Source of the DNA: Pochonia chlamydosporia 170
Taxonomy: Eukaryota > Ascomycota > Sordariomycetes > Hypocreales > Clavicipitaceae
Direction: 5' to 3'
DNA: 64,000 nt
Assembly (NCBI RefSeq): GCF_001653235.2
Contig: NC_035790.1
Coordinates: 4,154,001 to 4,218,000, forward strand
Both the position numbers and the translations under genes were made by a program. The stretch's first letter is position 1, and every line of letters starts with the position of its first letter. The notes under the pieces were generated by a model that worked only from the letters and a program-made list of their open reading frames with translations, was not told the origin of the DNA and searched no databases. Positions 1 to 10,812 of the stretch are shown here, piece by piece.

Positions 1-1155
1 GGTTCAGATTGAGATCCAATGGATTTGATTGAGCTCAAAATGTTCCCCCTCAAGTGCTCCTTCCTTTTGCCTTGCTCAGCCGCTGCCCCTCCTTTTCCCC
101 CTCCATCGTTCCATGTCTGCCATGTTTCCCCGAGCTAGCATGTATAATTGTTTCGCGCATCAAATACTCGCCCGCATCTCCCAGAAATATTGAAGCCCAG
201 GTGCATGTGTCAACCAAGCCATGCCCGTCTGGTGAACGCAGTGGAAGTAACTTGGCGCCGTGGCTCGCAGCCTGAGGACAGCTGACAGGACTTGGGCAAT
301 GAGACAAGCCGCCACAAGGAGTAGGCCACACCAGACCTGCTATGAACGACTAGTTCAGCTTCTCAGCCTAACCAGCTTCTTTGCTGACCTCATCCAGGCA
401 TTTAATATATGCCAGGCCAATCTGGCTTGAGGCGCAAAGTCAGCAGGGCACGCTGCCGTCTGCATCGTCCTGCACCGTCATGTTCATGCCTGGACATCGC
501 GAATATCCTCATGGCAACATCATCATTGCCTTTTGAACCACTGACGGGCCATCCGCTCTGCCGCCACTGAAGTTCAAGCCTTACCAGGCCGGATCAACAT
601 CCCGTTCTGGCCGAGCTGTTCACTGGCTCCAACAGCTCATCATTGCGCCGGGCGCTAGGTGACCCGGACAAGACATCTGTGCTGCTTCACCAGACCCCTC
701 CTCTCCTCTGAGTCCTCTCCCACACAATCGTCATCGGTACCGAACAGCAAGAGTCCAGAGCCTGGTCCACATGGTCGTTACCAATGTCGTCCTCGCTCTG
801 TCTAGAGATATCCACAGAGCCCTTAATGTTCTCCTAGGAAACCTGTCGGCCCTGCCTTGGACTCTTCTTCATTCGACAATATCGCCGTAACTGAATTAGG
901 CGTTCGTTGCCTTGAAATTCCCCAGCTACACCATCTTGGGTTCACAACAAATATAGAACCCTGATGCTGCTGTAGCCCTTAACGCATCGGCTTTCCTCTT
1001 CTGGATGCATAACATCTGGTGTTGATTCAGGCAAGCCAACAGTCAAGTTGGTTCAACTGGACCACTCACTCATCACGACCCCTCAGGTTCACAGAATCAG
1101 GTCTAGCCTTTACAGAAATTTATTTGGCTCGGACTTGACGGCGTTTTGCACCACC
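1..1155. other. Non-coding region upstream of ATE1
   Basis: No supported gene. Short reading frames on both strands near 50-331 mirror each other and have biased, uninformative composition. The part next to ATE1 should contain its promoter and 5' leader. I see no repeat or recognisable element. Confidence 0.5.
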
Positions 1156-3348
1156 ATGGAACCTGGGCCGACAACTGGCACCATGCAGACCCCTGAAGAC
1201 GCCTCATTCAACTACGAATACATTTCTCCAATCGGTGAGTTGCTGTCGCTTCTTTTCGATCCCACTCCCTCCCTCCACCATATCAACCCCATCAACCCCA
1301 CGTGCCTCTACTTGACTTCCCAGTTGGTTGGAGATGCAACCTCTATTCATTCTGTCCACACGGGGCTTGGTTTTTGCTTCGTTTTTGCTTGGATTTTGCT
1401 TGGAAGGTCCTCCTTCAAGGTTGGATGGGGTCACTTAGACTGCCTTGGTCATTTTGCACATCCCAGCTACCGTCTCAAGCCCTTTGCCTTTGGGGCGCAT
1501 TCTTTCCAACTGCAGGAGTTGGCTTTCAATTGCCTAGATGAGTAGGTAGTCTACGAGGGCAAGCCGCCTCATGTATGTCTTGTACATCACTACACGCTTC
1601 GCCGCGTAGTATTGCAGCACATTATCACGATATTCAGGATGGATGCAATGAAGCAGGCTGGCTCTAACGCCCCGCCACTGTGGTTTTAACCGTCGCCAAT
1701 TCTATACACACGGCTTTTTGGACAACACCGACTGAGACATTTTGAAATGTTCTAAAGATCCTGTGATGGCTTGAGTTGCTGATGATTATAACAGGATATG
1801 CAAACTCTTCAAGATGCGGATATTGTCACACGCTAGATCATGGCCAGTCAAGAAGTGAGTCTGATGTCTTGCCGGAATATGTTGCATCCTTGTGACTATC
1901 ATGGACGAGGTCGTGCTTTCCTTGGTCATGCCACAATATGAAAAAATCGCATAGCCTTTTCATAGTATATCGTGAGTTTGAAGACACAGACACTGACACT
2001 GCAGCTTCTCTCAGGTTACTCGTACTATGCAAACGCAACGTCCTTGAGCCCGAAATTTTATCAGACTCTTCTTGACCGATGCTGGCGTCGATCCGGCAAG
2101 CTTTTGTATCGACCAGATCAGAGAAGGTCATGCTGCCCTCATTATACAATACGCCTTGATTCCAGTCAGTTCAGCCCGTCGAGAAATCAGCGCCAAACCG
2201 TAAATCGTTTCAATAAGTTTGTTTTGGGAGAGTCTTACATTAAGGAGGCCGCGCGATTATACCCCAAAAGCCGCGAAGAGGTCAAGAGGAGGGACAATGA
2301 ATTCGTTCTTACCGACCGCGTCCACGAAGCAGAGTACAGGAACTTAAAGGCCCCTCCAGAACCTGCTCATAAACTTGTGATTACACTTGAAGAGAACAAT
2401 TTCACCGAAGAGAAGTATCATGTGTATGATAACTACCAAAAAGTCGTACACAAGGACCCTCCTGAAGACAGAACGCCCCGAGCGTTCAAACGATTTCTTT
2501 GCACATCTCCGTTACGGCGCGAAGTAATGGTGACGTCTGATGGGAAGAAGCGCAAGTTAGGCTCATACCATCAATGTTACCGCCTAGATGGCGTTCTTGT
2601 TGCCATTGGGGTCTTAGACTTGCTACCGGACTGCGTTAGCTCCGTTTACTTTTTGTATCACGAGAGTATTCACAAACAGACTCCTGGAAAGTTGGGCGCA
2701 ATGCACGAAATCGCTTTGGCGAGCGACGAAGGATATCGCTGGTGGTATCCCGGATTCTATATTCACAACTGTCCCAAGATGAAGTACAAGGTCGACTATG
2801 CCCCTCAGTACATTCTTGATCCCGTCAGCCTTGGCTGGGATCTATTGGACCATACAATCTTGAAACTTCTCGACCAAAAGGCCTTCCTCAGCATGTCTGT
2901 CGAAAGGCGAGATGACTCTTCTGCTGACAAGTTATTGAGAGATGATGAGACTAGAGATTCCAAAAGGCTCAAAGTCGGCAATGAAAAAGAACCAACTGGT
3001 GTTGAAAGTGTCACAGATGCAATGGATTCCGCCACCGCAGAAGATCAGCCCGAGGATATGGACGAGGATGAAGGCGAAGACGAAGATGACGACACACGTT
3101 CGCTCTTCCGATCGGGAATGCCTGGAATCAAGTCCGTCTCAGACATGTTACACGTGGATTTGGATCACATTGCTTTGAAGGTATTTCCTACTGGACCATT
3201 ATTCGAGACATCGGACCTGGTAGCTTGGGACTCTAAAAACATCACTGATTGGCCTGGTATCAAGGCGTCCATAGCAGAGCTGATTGCAGCAGTTGGGCCA
3301 GATGTAAGAGATCTGATATGTCTGGACATGTCACGAGAGCGGGATTAG
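1156..3348 (+). CDS. ATE1: Arginyl-tRNA--protein transferase (ATE1), 3 exons
   Basis: Transfers arginine from Arg-tRNA to N-terminal acidic residues of proteins, marking them for the Arg/N-degron pathway. Exons: 1156-1234, 1795-1854, 2015-3348, giving 490 aa; both introns are phase 1. The start ATG sits in a good context (CCACCATGG). Exon 2 (60 nt) encodes CGYC at residues 34-37 and exon 3 encodes a CC pair at 86-87, matching the four conserved cysteines of yeast Ate1. The block RRSGKLLYRPDQRRSCCPHY and the C-terminal YFLYHES...LGAMHEIALA...YYPGFYIHNCPKMKYK-type region are diagnostic of the family. An acidic low-complexity insert (residues about 380-400, EDMDEDEGEDEDDD) lies in the C-terminal half. 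Intron 1 is unusually long (560 nt). RRP42 follows on the same strand 402 bp downstream. Exon 3 is certain. Exons 1-2 rest on splice sites, phase and the CGYC match. Confidence 0.93.
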
Positions 3349-3750
3349 CTTTGCTGTGCAGGAACCCCACCGGGGTAGCCACTTCGCAGAATTGATGGCT
3401 GGACCTGCAACCCTGAAAGTTGAATTTAGAAACAAAATTGAAGCTTCTTCTCCATTTTTGATGCAAATTGAAATGAAAAGTGAGAGATTGCACTGTATTA
3501 AAGCTCATGGCACGAGGGATGTGGTTGATGTATTTGATGGGCCAGGAGTGCGAACCTTCAAGTTGTTCAATGTCCCCACCAAAGCCAGCCTATCTTATCA
3601 AATACCATCAAGGCATGCGACCCAAAGCTGGAGCTCCAAAAAACTTTCCACGAACACATGAACCTCACCAGCATTTCAAGCACCACCAGCACATCTCACC
3701 AATTGACAATACGCGCCTGGGAAAGCCGCCACCGCTACTCCTGAGAGGCC
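3349..3750. other. Intergenic, ATE1 to RRP42
   Basis: This 402-bp gap holds the ATE1 3' end and the RRP42 promoter. The reading frames crossing it (for example 3356-3661) resemble nothing I recognise. The 60 bases before the RRP42 start are C/A-rich, typical of a fungal leader. Confidence 0.5.
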
Positions 3751-4922
3751 ATGGCCGCTCAACAAACTCTCCTCTCACCCGCCGAACTCGCATACCTTCA
3801 CACCTCACTCTCACTTACCCCACCAATCCGTCCCGATGGCCGTTCCTCGACACAATTCCGCCCATTGGCCGCAGAGACGGGTATCTTGCCCGGCACGAAT
3901 GGCAGTGCCCGCGTCTGCTTTTCAGACGGAACAGAAGCCATTGTTGGTGTGAAGGCGGAAATTGAGAAGACGCCCGGAGTACGAGATGCCGACGATCAGG
4001 ACGGAAAGCTGAGCGCCATTGCGAATGCGGCAGTTGATGATCCCAAGTCAGGCGCACGGGGGGATTGGCTAGAGATGACGATTGAGATACCCGGCCAGAG
4101 AGATGATGAGGCGTCGACTGTGTTTTTGGCGGAGATGCTGAGAGAGGCGTTGCTTGCGGATGGGGAGTTTGCGAAGAAGTTGTGGATTAATAGGCGGTTT
4201 CACTGGAGGTTGTATCTTGATGTGAGTGTTCTATCTCTGTGTTTCTATGGTCAAGTGTGTGGGGTTATGGGTTGTGTGAGTCTAATTCTTTGGCTGCTTA
4301 GGTTCTACTGATATCGCCGCCTCTGTCATATCCGCTTCCTCTGCTATCGTTGACGTCTCACCTTGCACTTCTTGCGACACGGCTGCCACGGCTGAAGTCG
4401 GAGGGTGATGAGGATCCCATGTTCGACGATGACTGGGAAACATCGACCTACTTGTATCCTCGTGGGGAGGGCATCCCTGGCTCTCGACCTCCGGTTACGC
4501 TGCTGGTTATATGCGTAGGCGACAATGTCATCTTCGACCCTTCAAAGGAGGAGCTGGCAGTTGCAGAGACGGCATTGGCCGTGTCGATAGCAGAAGTCAG
4601 AAAGGGGAAGGAGGAGGGAGGAATGGATGTCGATTCAAAACGGGAATTAAGACTGTTATCCATGAGGACCGTCGACCCTCCGTCGAGATTAACACCACCT
4701 GGTGTTCCGAATTCGTTAAATGTTGCTACGAATGGAGCGGCGGCTGGTTCTGCTACGAAGCAGCAGAACGCGGAGAGACACCAGCCCGTGCAAGGTGTGT
4801 GGAAAGCGCCGTTGGGCGGGACCAGGTTCACCGTCATGAATAGCATTATAGAAACTGTCCTTGAGAAGGGTGGTGTTGCGGATGACGTTTTGGATGGGCT
4901 CGAGGGCGTTGATTTGGCATAG
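3751..4922 (+). CDS. RRP42: Exosome core subunit Rrp42 (RNase PH fold), 2 exons
   Basis: Structural subunit of the hexameric RNase PH ring of the RNA exosome, acting in 3'-5' RNA processing and decay in nucleus and cytoplasm. Exons 3751-4221 and 4302-4922 join in phase 0 and encode 363 aa. The RNase PH start is clear: RPDGRSSTQFRPLAAETG, then GTNGSARVCFSDGTEAIVGVKAEIE. The intron falls inside the conserved WRLYLD/VLLI strand, and ALLATRLPRL follows. A serine/asparagine-rich insert (PPGVPNSLNVATNGAAAG) precedes the C-terminal GVWKAPLGGTRF block. As usual for eukaryotic ring subunits, it should be catalytically inactive. It is convergent with the mitochondrial protein gene downstream, only 150 bp away. 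Confidence 0.92.
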
Positions 4923-5072
4923 GCAATGGTTACTGGCTAGAGGAACAGGAAAAAGTTTTGGGCGACATGCATATACTACATTTGTGAAAGGGGTCAATTT
5001 ATAGCGCTGCCTGAGGGCAGTCGAGGGCGTTAGGTCTACATTAGGAGTAAGTCGTAGAATAAGCACCTTGCA

Positions 5073-5911
5073 TCACCAAATACCAAGCCATTTCTTCTTT
5101 TGCTCGGGCTTGTCGTCCGTCTCAGGCTTGGGAGACAACTCTCGTCCAAGCGCTACAGCTTCCAGCTCTTCTTCTGACTTTGTTTCATCCTTGCCAAACA
5201 CCAAGCTAACCGGGTCCTTGGTCTCGATGCCATGCGCCTTCATGTAATATCTTCTCTTGGCGACATCATCCAGGTACTGCGTGCGGTGCTCTCTAGCTTT
5301 CGCGGCCTTGTCCTTCTCGTGCATGGCGATGACGTTCTTCCATGCAGCGAAGAAGTAAGTCGGGTTTTGCCAGAGGTCGGACATGGAAGGAGCGAGGTCC
5401 TTGAAGGGGGAATTGTATGCGTAGTTCATGAAGAAGGTGTAAATGGCCATGGCGAAAAGGGCTCCCTACATGGACGTTAGTACTGCTATTTCCAGGATAT
5501 CTGCTGAGTCCAGTGACTGAACATAATCAATGGGATAGCATCAAGGGGGGTGTGGAGTCGTACCATGGTAATAAAGGTATGTAACAGTCTACTGTGCCAA
5601 AACCAATGAGACCATGATCCTTCTGGCGCCATCATGCCTGGATAGTCCCTCTTGCCCTGGGCAGAAATCTCCGACGCAGTCAAATCAGGGCCATAGTGCT
5701 TCGGCAGGGTATTCCGCTTGAGGCGGGAACCGTGGGATGGAGGGTTGAACTTGGCCGGCTTCTCGAGCACAATTGGCTTCTGGGGTTGGGAGTCGTTTGT
5801 CGATGATGCGTATCTGATGCGAACATTTTGCGAGAGTGGAATGCGGACGCCTCGCCACAGAGGGCCTTGGAGAGGCAACAAGAACCGCGGTATTATCGTT
5901 CTCGAAGCCAT
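5073..5911 (-). CDS. Uncharacterised mitochondrial membrane protein, 2 exons
   Basis: I do not recognise a named family. Exons on the minus strand are 5911-5564 and 5465-5073, joined in phase 0 (246 aa). The N-terminus (MASRTIIPRFLLPLQGPLWR...RIRYAS) is arginine-rich with no acidic residue and looks like a mitochondrial presequence cleaved near residue 36. A conserved-looking block PEGSWSHWFWHSRLLHTF leads into one hydrophobic segment (about residues 110-133, spanning the splice junction), so a single-pass inner-membrane protein is likely. The C-terminal half is charged, probably helical, and ends KKKWLGIW. It shares a 735-bp intergenic region with divergently transcribed cytochrome c, which suggests co-regulation with respiratory genes. 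A role in respiratory-complex assembly or stability is inference only. The upstream in-frame ATG at 5956 would mask the presequence, so the ATG at 5911 is preferred. Confidence 0.8.
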
Positions 5912-6646
5912 TGCGAGTTTGTACGTGGGATGTGGGTGTGTCCCTTTGCAATGCAATCCAGCTCAGATGTTGACGTTGTATGCTGTATTTGGACCAAAGA
6001 TTCTTTGTTGACTGGATTGTTAGCCTTGGACCCTCAGGCAGGTGCAGGTCTTTTTGCCGAGCTTTGGCCGGGTCTGCTCCGGGGCAATGGGATGATAGCC
6101 TTGGGGAGCTTTCAACTGTAACCAGGTGGGATTGCCTGGGAATAAAGGCCAATGTTGAGCAGTTTTAGAAGCAATTACTCCGTATGAGTGGAGCAAAACG
6201 ATTCAATGTTGCCTGAGCACTCCCTTGTCAGCGGTTGCGCAAAATTACAACGCCCCAGTGCCCCGTTTCCAAAAAAGTTACTCACCAGACGTCCGACTTT
6301 ACCCGGGGCAGCTGATGTGGCGGGTCCTGTGACTGCGTAATTGCAGCGCTCTGATTGGACTGCGCCTCAGGTAACTGTGGCTCAATCGTGTGGTCTTCGC
6401 AACAGGAGACCCATTGCCAGGTTTTTGAGTGCCTGGCTGATCAGAGTATGCATGCTGTCATAAGTAAACTTTTTTTTTTCGTTCGGCGCTCCTGGCCTCT
6501 CTTTCTCTTCTCCCTCTCCCATCCTACACAACAACCCGTATCATTAAATCCCAAGTCGTCACAGACAACTCTCGGGATTCTTCTTCACGACCGTTCCTAC
6601 GAATACCCTTGTTTTAATACATTTTTCATAACCCCCATAATTCAAA
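5912..6646. promoter_or_regulatory. Shared divergent promoter, mitochondrial protein / CYC1
   Basis: Both genes fire outward from this 735-bp region. An inverted CCAAT box (ATTGG, 6354-6358) lies about 290 bp upstream of the cytochrome c start. CCAAT is the target of the Hap/CBC complex, which controls respiratory genes in fungi; that link is knowledge of the family, not shown here. A T run and CT-rich tract (6470-6530) directly precede the likely CYC1 leader, typical of fungal core promoters. One TACGGAGTA motif (minus orientation) is at 6176-6184. Confidence 0.6.
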
Positions 6647-7453
6647 ATGGCTGGCGGTAAGTTTTGCAAATTATGCTGTTTCCGAAGAACCGAGGCCTCG
6701 GGTTGGTCGGTCGAGCCGGTGTTTTTGCCATTGCGTCCACGCCAGACGATGAATGAGGATGAAGACAGCGGGCGCCGAGATTTTGAACTTCAATTGAGTC
6801 AATTTCACGATCGGGCATGGTTTTACGGGCCAATGGCTGCTTGCGCAGTTCCCTTTACTCCTGCGCCATTTGCAACGTGTCGGAAAGCCGACACAGCACA
6901 CGCCCGATGATGCGCTCGTTGCAGCAATGCTCGTGAGGATGGGCAGCTTCATCTTTATTTATCCCGTCTCCGGCTCCGCATTTGGCGACACGGCTCTACT
7001 GATAGCCCTTAGATGCGTCCCTTTTTCGGGCAACACACCATACGACTTGGAAGGAACATGCGCTGATAGACATACTCTAGGTGACGCTAAGAAGGGTGCC
7101 AACCTCTTCAAGACTCGTTGTGCTCAGTGCCACACCGTCGAGAAGGACGGCGGTAACAAGATTGGTCCCGCTCTGCATGGCCTTTTCGGCCGCAAGACCG
7201 GTTCCGTAGAGGGCTACTCCTACACCGATGCCAACAAGCAGAAGGGCATCACCTGGGATGACGACACCCTCTTCGCTTACCTTGAGAACCCCAAGAAGTA
7301 CATCCCCGGCACCAAGATGGCTTTCGGTGGTCTCAAGAAGGAGAAGGACAGGAAGGATCTGATTGCGTACGTATACCATGGCCCGTGTAAACTGGAAATT
7401 TTGAAACAAAGACTAACAATGCCGCCAGCTTCCTGAAGGACTCTACTGCTTAA
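6647..7453 (+). CDS. CYC1: Cytochrome c, 3 exons
   Basis: Haem protein of the intermembrane space that carries electrons from complex III to complex IV. Exons 6647-6656, 7081-7366 and 7429-7453 give 106 aa. Exon 1 is only ten bases (Met-Ala-Gly plus one base). The haem-attachment motif CAQCH follows [10 protein letters not shown], and the axial methionine lies in [14 protein letters not shown]. The C-terminus is DLIAFLKDSTA. Length and sequence are standard for the family. Intron 1 is 424 nt, long for this window, contains a CCAAT pentamer (6830-6834), and could carry regulatory elements. Intron 2 (7367-7428) splits an alanine codon. It is divergent from the mitochondrial membrane protein gene and convergent with RIX7. 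Confidence 0.97.
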
Positions 7454-7893
7454 GTGCCTTGCACGTGTAATGATAAGACTTGATAGACGGGGACGGTACG
7501 AGTGTATTATAGACAAAACTTTTAGAATAGCCGAGGCACTACCAGCAATGTGCCTGTTATTCAACTCCGCTTTTACGAGCGTTTATCTCTGGCCTTGAAT
7601 TGACTCGGTGAATAGTATGTGTAGATGTGTTGTTCTGTTTCTTTGTTGCCTGTGAACACGGTCCCGCGTGCCAGTGCCACACACTTTTTTGCAACTAGGC
7701 ATAATACGACGTGGCTTGCACTGTAATACAATATCTCATTGCCCGCTGTCTTGTTACAGCAGTCCTAAGAACGGCAGTTCAGTTGAAAACAAAGCCGTCA
7801 CACATCTAGCCATGATGGTACTGATCATACACACATTCAAGTAGTCTATGCATTGCGTCGTAGTCAAAGTTAAACATGTTATCCAACCACCCT
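7454..7893. other. Intergenic, CYC1 / RIX7 3' ends
   Basis: This 440-bp convergent gap should hold the two 3' untranslated regions. I see nothing else in it. Confidence 0.5.
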
Positions 7894-10134
7894 TCACAGA
7901 ATCATATCCCTCCCTCTATAAGACTCTGGATCCCTCACACTGGACTTTGTATTCGCCAGCGCAAACTCCCAGTCCGCGTCAATCATTTCCTTGCTAGACG
8001 TCTCGTCCTGCATCCACCTCTCCAATGCACTCTCTGCCGCTTTTGCATGTAAACCACTTAAATCGGCGCCGCTAAAGTTCTTACAACGGTTATCTTGGGC
8101 TATGGATGCGAGACCCTCCATTGCAGTTGGGGAAGGGTTCTCATGTCGAGTTCTGTAGATGGCGCGAAGGATATCGACGCGCTCTGATGGGGTGGGAAGA
8201 TCAATGAAGAGTTGGACGCCGAGACGGCCGGGACGGAGAATAGCCTCGTCGATCATTTCGGGGCGGTTCGTGGTGCCGATTACGTAGACGCCTGTTCGGT
8301 CCTGCGCGCCATCGAGTTCAGTGAGCAGTGCGTTGACTACACGTGCGCCGGAGTCGGTTGAGGAGTTTGCTCGAGGGGGCACGATGGAGTCGATTTCGTC
8401 GAAGAAGAGGATACAGGGTGTTGAGGAGCGCGCACGCTGGAAGAGTTCTCGTACTGCCCGCTCAGACTCTCCCACGTACTTGTTTAGGAGTTCTGGCCCG
8501 TTGATTAGGATGAAGCTTGCTTTGGCTTCGTTGGCGATGGCTTGGGCGACAAGGGTTTTGCCACAGCCTGGGGGACCCCAGAGAAGAATGCCGGCAGTTT
8601 GCTTGAGGCCGAATTCTTTGTACACTTCCGGGCGTTTGATGGGGCCGATGATAGACATGTGTAGTTGCTTGCGAGCCTTATCGAGCGCGCCGACTTGATC
8701 CCAGGTGACGTTGGGGATGACGGTGAAGCCTTCTTTGCGCAGGGAAGGGGTGAAATCTTTGATGGCGGATTTGAAATTTTCCATTGATACCGGTGCCAGG
8801 GGACGTATGCGAGGTCTCATGGCAGAAAAGAAGTCTCGGTTTCCGGAGAGGATGGCGGTTTTCATTTCTGACATGCGAACGTCGGTGGATTCAGCGTCTT
8901 CGCTGATACATTTGGCGGCTAGTTCTGTTGCCAATTTGGTAATGAGAACCAGTTCAGCTGCCACGAAGCCGTGTGTTATCCGCGCAATCTCATCCACGTC
9001 AACGTCTTCCGCAAGGGTCTTTCTTTTTGTTACTGTTGCGAGAATGTCTCGTCTTGCTTCGTAATCTGGGATCTTGAGTTGTTTGGTTATTTCGAATAAG
9101 CCTGTTTTCAAAACTCCTTGGTCGACATCTGCAATTTTAGAGGTTGTAGCCATAGCGAGGACGTATCCATCTTCTCCTCGCCGGTGTTTTAAACGCTGCA
9201 TTTGCTGCGTGAAGAGACGAACCGCCCTTGAGTGGTGTTCGTTGTGGTTGGACGAGCCAGGTTTGGACATGTACTGGTCGATTTCGCCGACAAATACGAT
9301 GCTGGGTGCTTGGGCTATGGCTGCGTCAAAGGCTTCGGCCATGCTTCTTTCCATTCTTTCAGGGTCTTCGAGGCATCCGTTTAGTGACACTAGTGGAACA
9401 CCGAGCATTGATGCCACATTCTTTACTAGTGATCGCTTTCCCATGCCACAAGGGCCTGACAAAAGAATACCGGTTGTTCTATCCCATCCGTTTTCCTCGT
9501 AGTAGGTGGCAAATCGTAATAGTCTGCAGCCGTGCTCTAAGAGATCGCCATATATCTCCCCAAGACCACCCAGCGGTACCTCTTCATCCACATGCTCGAC
9601 CGTAAACCGGCTGGGTTTCTGGATTTTCTTGGTTTGCTGTTTCTCTTGTTTCTGTGCATTGGAAGGACCTTCGGAAATGTTGCCATTAACAACTGTTTCG
9701 ACAGCACTAGTTTGACCAGGCGTATCCTCAGGCTCAGTTTGGATCCGCCGCTTTTTGGCGGGTGATGGCTCCATGGACTCAGTCTTGCTAGATGGTGGTT
9801 CTTGCTGCCAAAGTTTCGTCATCTGTCGATTTAAGAGAAATCTCTCGTCTTCCGGCTTGGTGGGCTCGGCCTCCTCAATCGCTGCTTCAGAATCGCTCGA
9901 GTCCTCAACTTCCTGTTTTCTGAATAAGAGCACGCGGTCTATGGCATCCTCCAGTGGCCTCTTCTTTTGTCTCCTAAGGCTGGAATTGGATCTTTGGATT
10001 GCATCGTACGCTGCTGTGACTGTTTTGAATGGACTACTGCCATTTGCTGTTTCCAGTTGTTTCAAAACAGTGTAAACATCCCGTTCGATGCGCGAACGAA
10101 GGTTTACGCGCGGCCTTACCATGCCCGGTGGCAT
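7894..10134 (-). CDS. RIX7: Ribosome biogenesis AAA ATPase Rix7/NVL-like, degenerate D1
   Basis: Rix7 family proteins are nucleolar type II AAA ATPases that remodel pre-60S ribosomes. A single exon encodes 746 aa from the ATG at 10134; the frame stays open upstream, but MPPGMVRPRV fits the family start. The N-terminal domain (residues 10-70, ERDVYTVLKQLE...RQKKRPLEDAIDR) matches Rix7. A charged linker contains a basic PAKKRR stretch (about residues 125-131), a likely nuclear signal. D2 is canonical: Walker A GPPGCGKT (520-527), pore motif NKYVGESER, Walker B FFDE (577-580), TTNRPE and RPGRL. D1 is not: GPCGMGKR (227-234) has Arg where Ser/Thr is required, Walker B reads FVGEID instead of a DE pair, the sensor-1 asparagine is replaced (ATTSKIAD), and the RxxGRFD arginine-finger region reads LKTGLFE. 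D1 is therefore predicted to be unable to hydrolyse ATP. Divergent from VPS20. Confidence 0.9.
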   Translation of the reverse strand: MPPGMVRPRVNLRSRIERDVYTVLKQLETANGSSPFKTVTAAYDAIQRSNSSLRRQKKRPLEDAIDRVLLFRKQEVEDSSDSEAAIEEAEPTKPEDERFLLNRQMTKLWQQEPPSSKTESMEPSPAKKRRIQTEPEDTPGQTSAVETVVNGNISEGPSNAQKQEKQQTKKIQKPSRFTVEHVDEEVPLGGLGEIYGDLLEHGCRLLRFATYYEENGWDRTTGILLSGPCGMGKRSLVKNVASMLGVPLVSLNGCLEDPERMERSMAEAFDAAIAQAPSIVFVGEIDQYMSKPGSSNHNEHHSRAVRLFTQQMQRLKHRRGEDGYVLAMATTSKIADVDQGVLKTGLFEITKQLKIPDYEARRDILATVTKRKTLAEDVDVDEIARITHGFVAAELVLITKLATELAAKCISEDAESTDVRMSEMKTAILSGNRDFFSAMRPRIRPLAPVSMENFKSAIKDFTPSLRKEGFTVIPNVTWDQVGALDKARKQLHMSIIGPIKRPEVYKEFGLKQTAGILLWGPPGCGKTLVAQAIANEAKASFILINGPELLNKYVGESERAVRELFQRARSSTPCILFFDEIDSIVPPRANSSTDSGARVVNALLTELDGAQDRTGVYVIGTTNRPEMIDEAILRPGRLGVQLFIDLPTPSERVDILRAIYRTRHENPSPTAMEGLASIAQDNRCKNFSGADLSGLHAKAAESALERWMQDETSSKEMIDADWEFALANTKSSVRDPESYRGRDMIL

Positions 10135-10812
10135 AGTTGTGAAGCATAAAATTCGCCAAGGAGTCCACAAAATGTGTCTGGCAGCAAGGTGCTGGTACCA
10201 ATGACGCCGTGAGGGTATTGATCGGCCTTTTCGTAGCAAGTATAGCGAATACAACCCCGTTCCAGCGACTGATTTTCCGCCTAGTATACTGCGATAGCAA
10301 TGAAAACCGTTCTATGGCGTCAGAGTGGGTGAGTCCGTCAGTGGCGGTTAGAAGCCTTCGCCATACCAGCGCTGTCGAACGGGAGAATGATGTTTTGGTA
10401 ACGCATCCGTCTCCGATTCAAGGAAATATGCGCATGATTTATCCTCAGTCGTTTGCACCCGGTCCAACCGGCTAGGTTTGTGCGCAATAACTCGATACGG
10501 TCCTCAATCTTGGTGTTGTTTCGAATCCCAACTTCATGTGATGGGCGACATCCCAAAACTTTTTTAGCAGTCGTGAGTCGACGGTTGCTTATCGATAGAG
10601 CTCTCAATCATATCCATGTCTCCACTAAACTAGCCCGCCGCCACACATGGTCCACCGCCAAAGACCCATGACGAACCACCAGACCAGCAGGTCATGGCAT
10701 GCGACACCATACCAGCTTCAGTTTCAACAACACTCTCGACTGAGCAGCACACCGAAAAGGGTTCAGGTAGACGTGCCACTCAGCGGCTGGATCCGGAGAA
10801 GTGCGCACAATC
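10135..10812. promoter_or_regulatory. Shared divergent promoter, RIX7 / VPS20
   Basis: This 678-bp region lies between two outward-facing genes. The small frames in it (10209-10475, 10338-10607, 10647-10812) overlap one another on both strands and have no recognisable content. No clear motif was found. Confidence 0.5.

Noticed and set aside
1048..1545. 165-codon frame at the ATE1 5' end
   Set aside because: Only its first part overlaps exon 1, in another frame context; most of it lies in intron 1 once the CGYC exon is placed.
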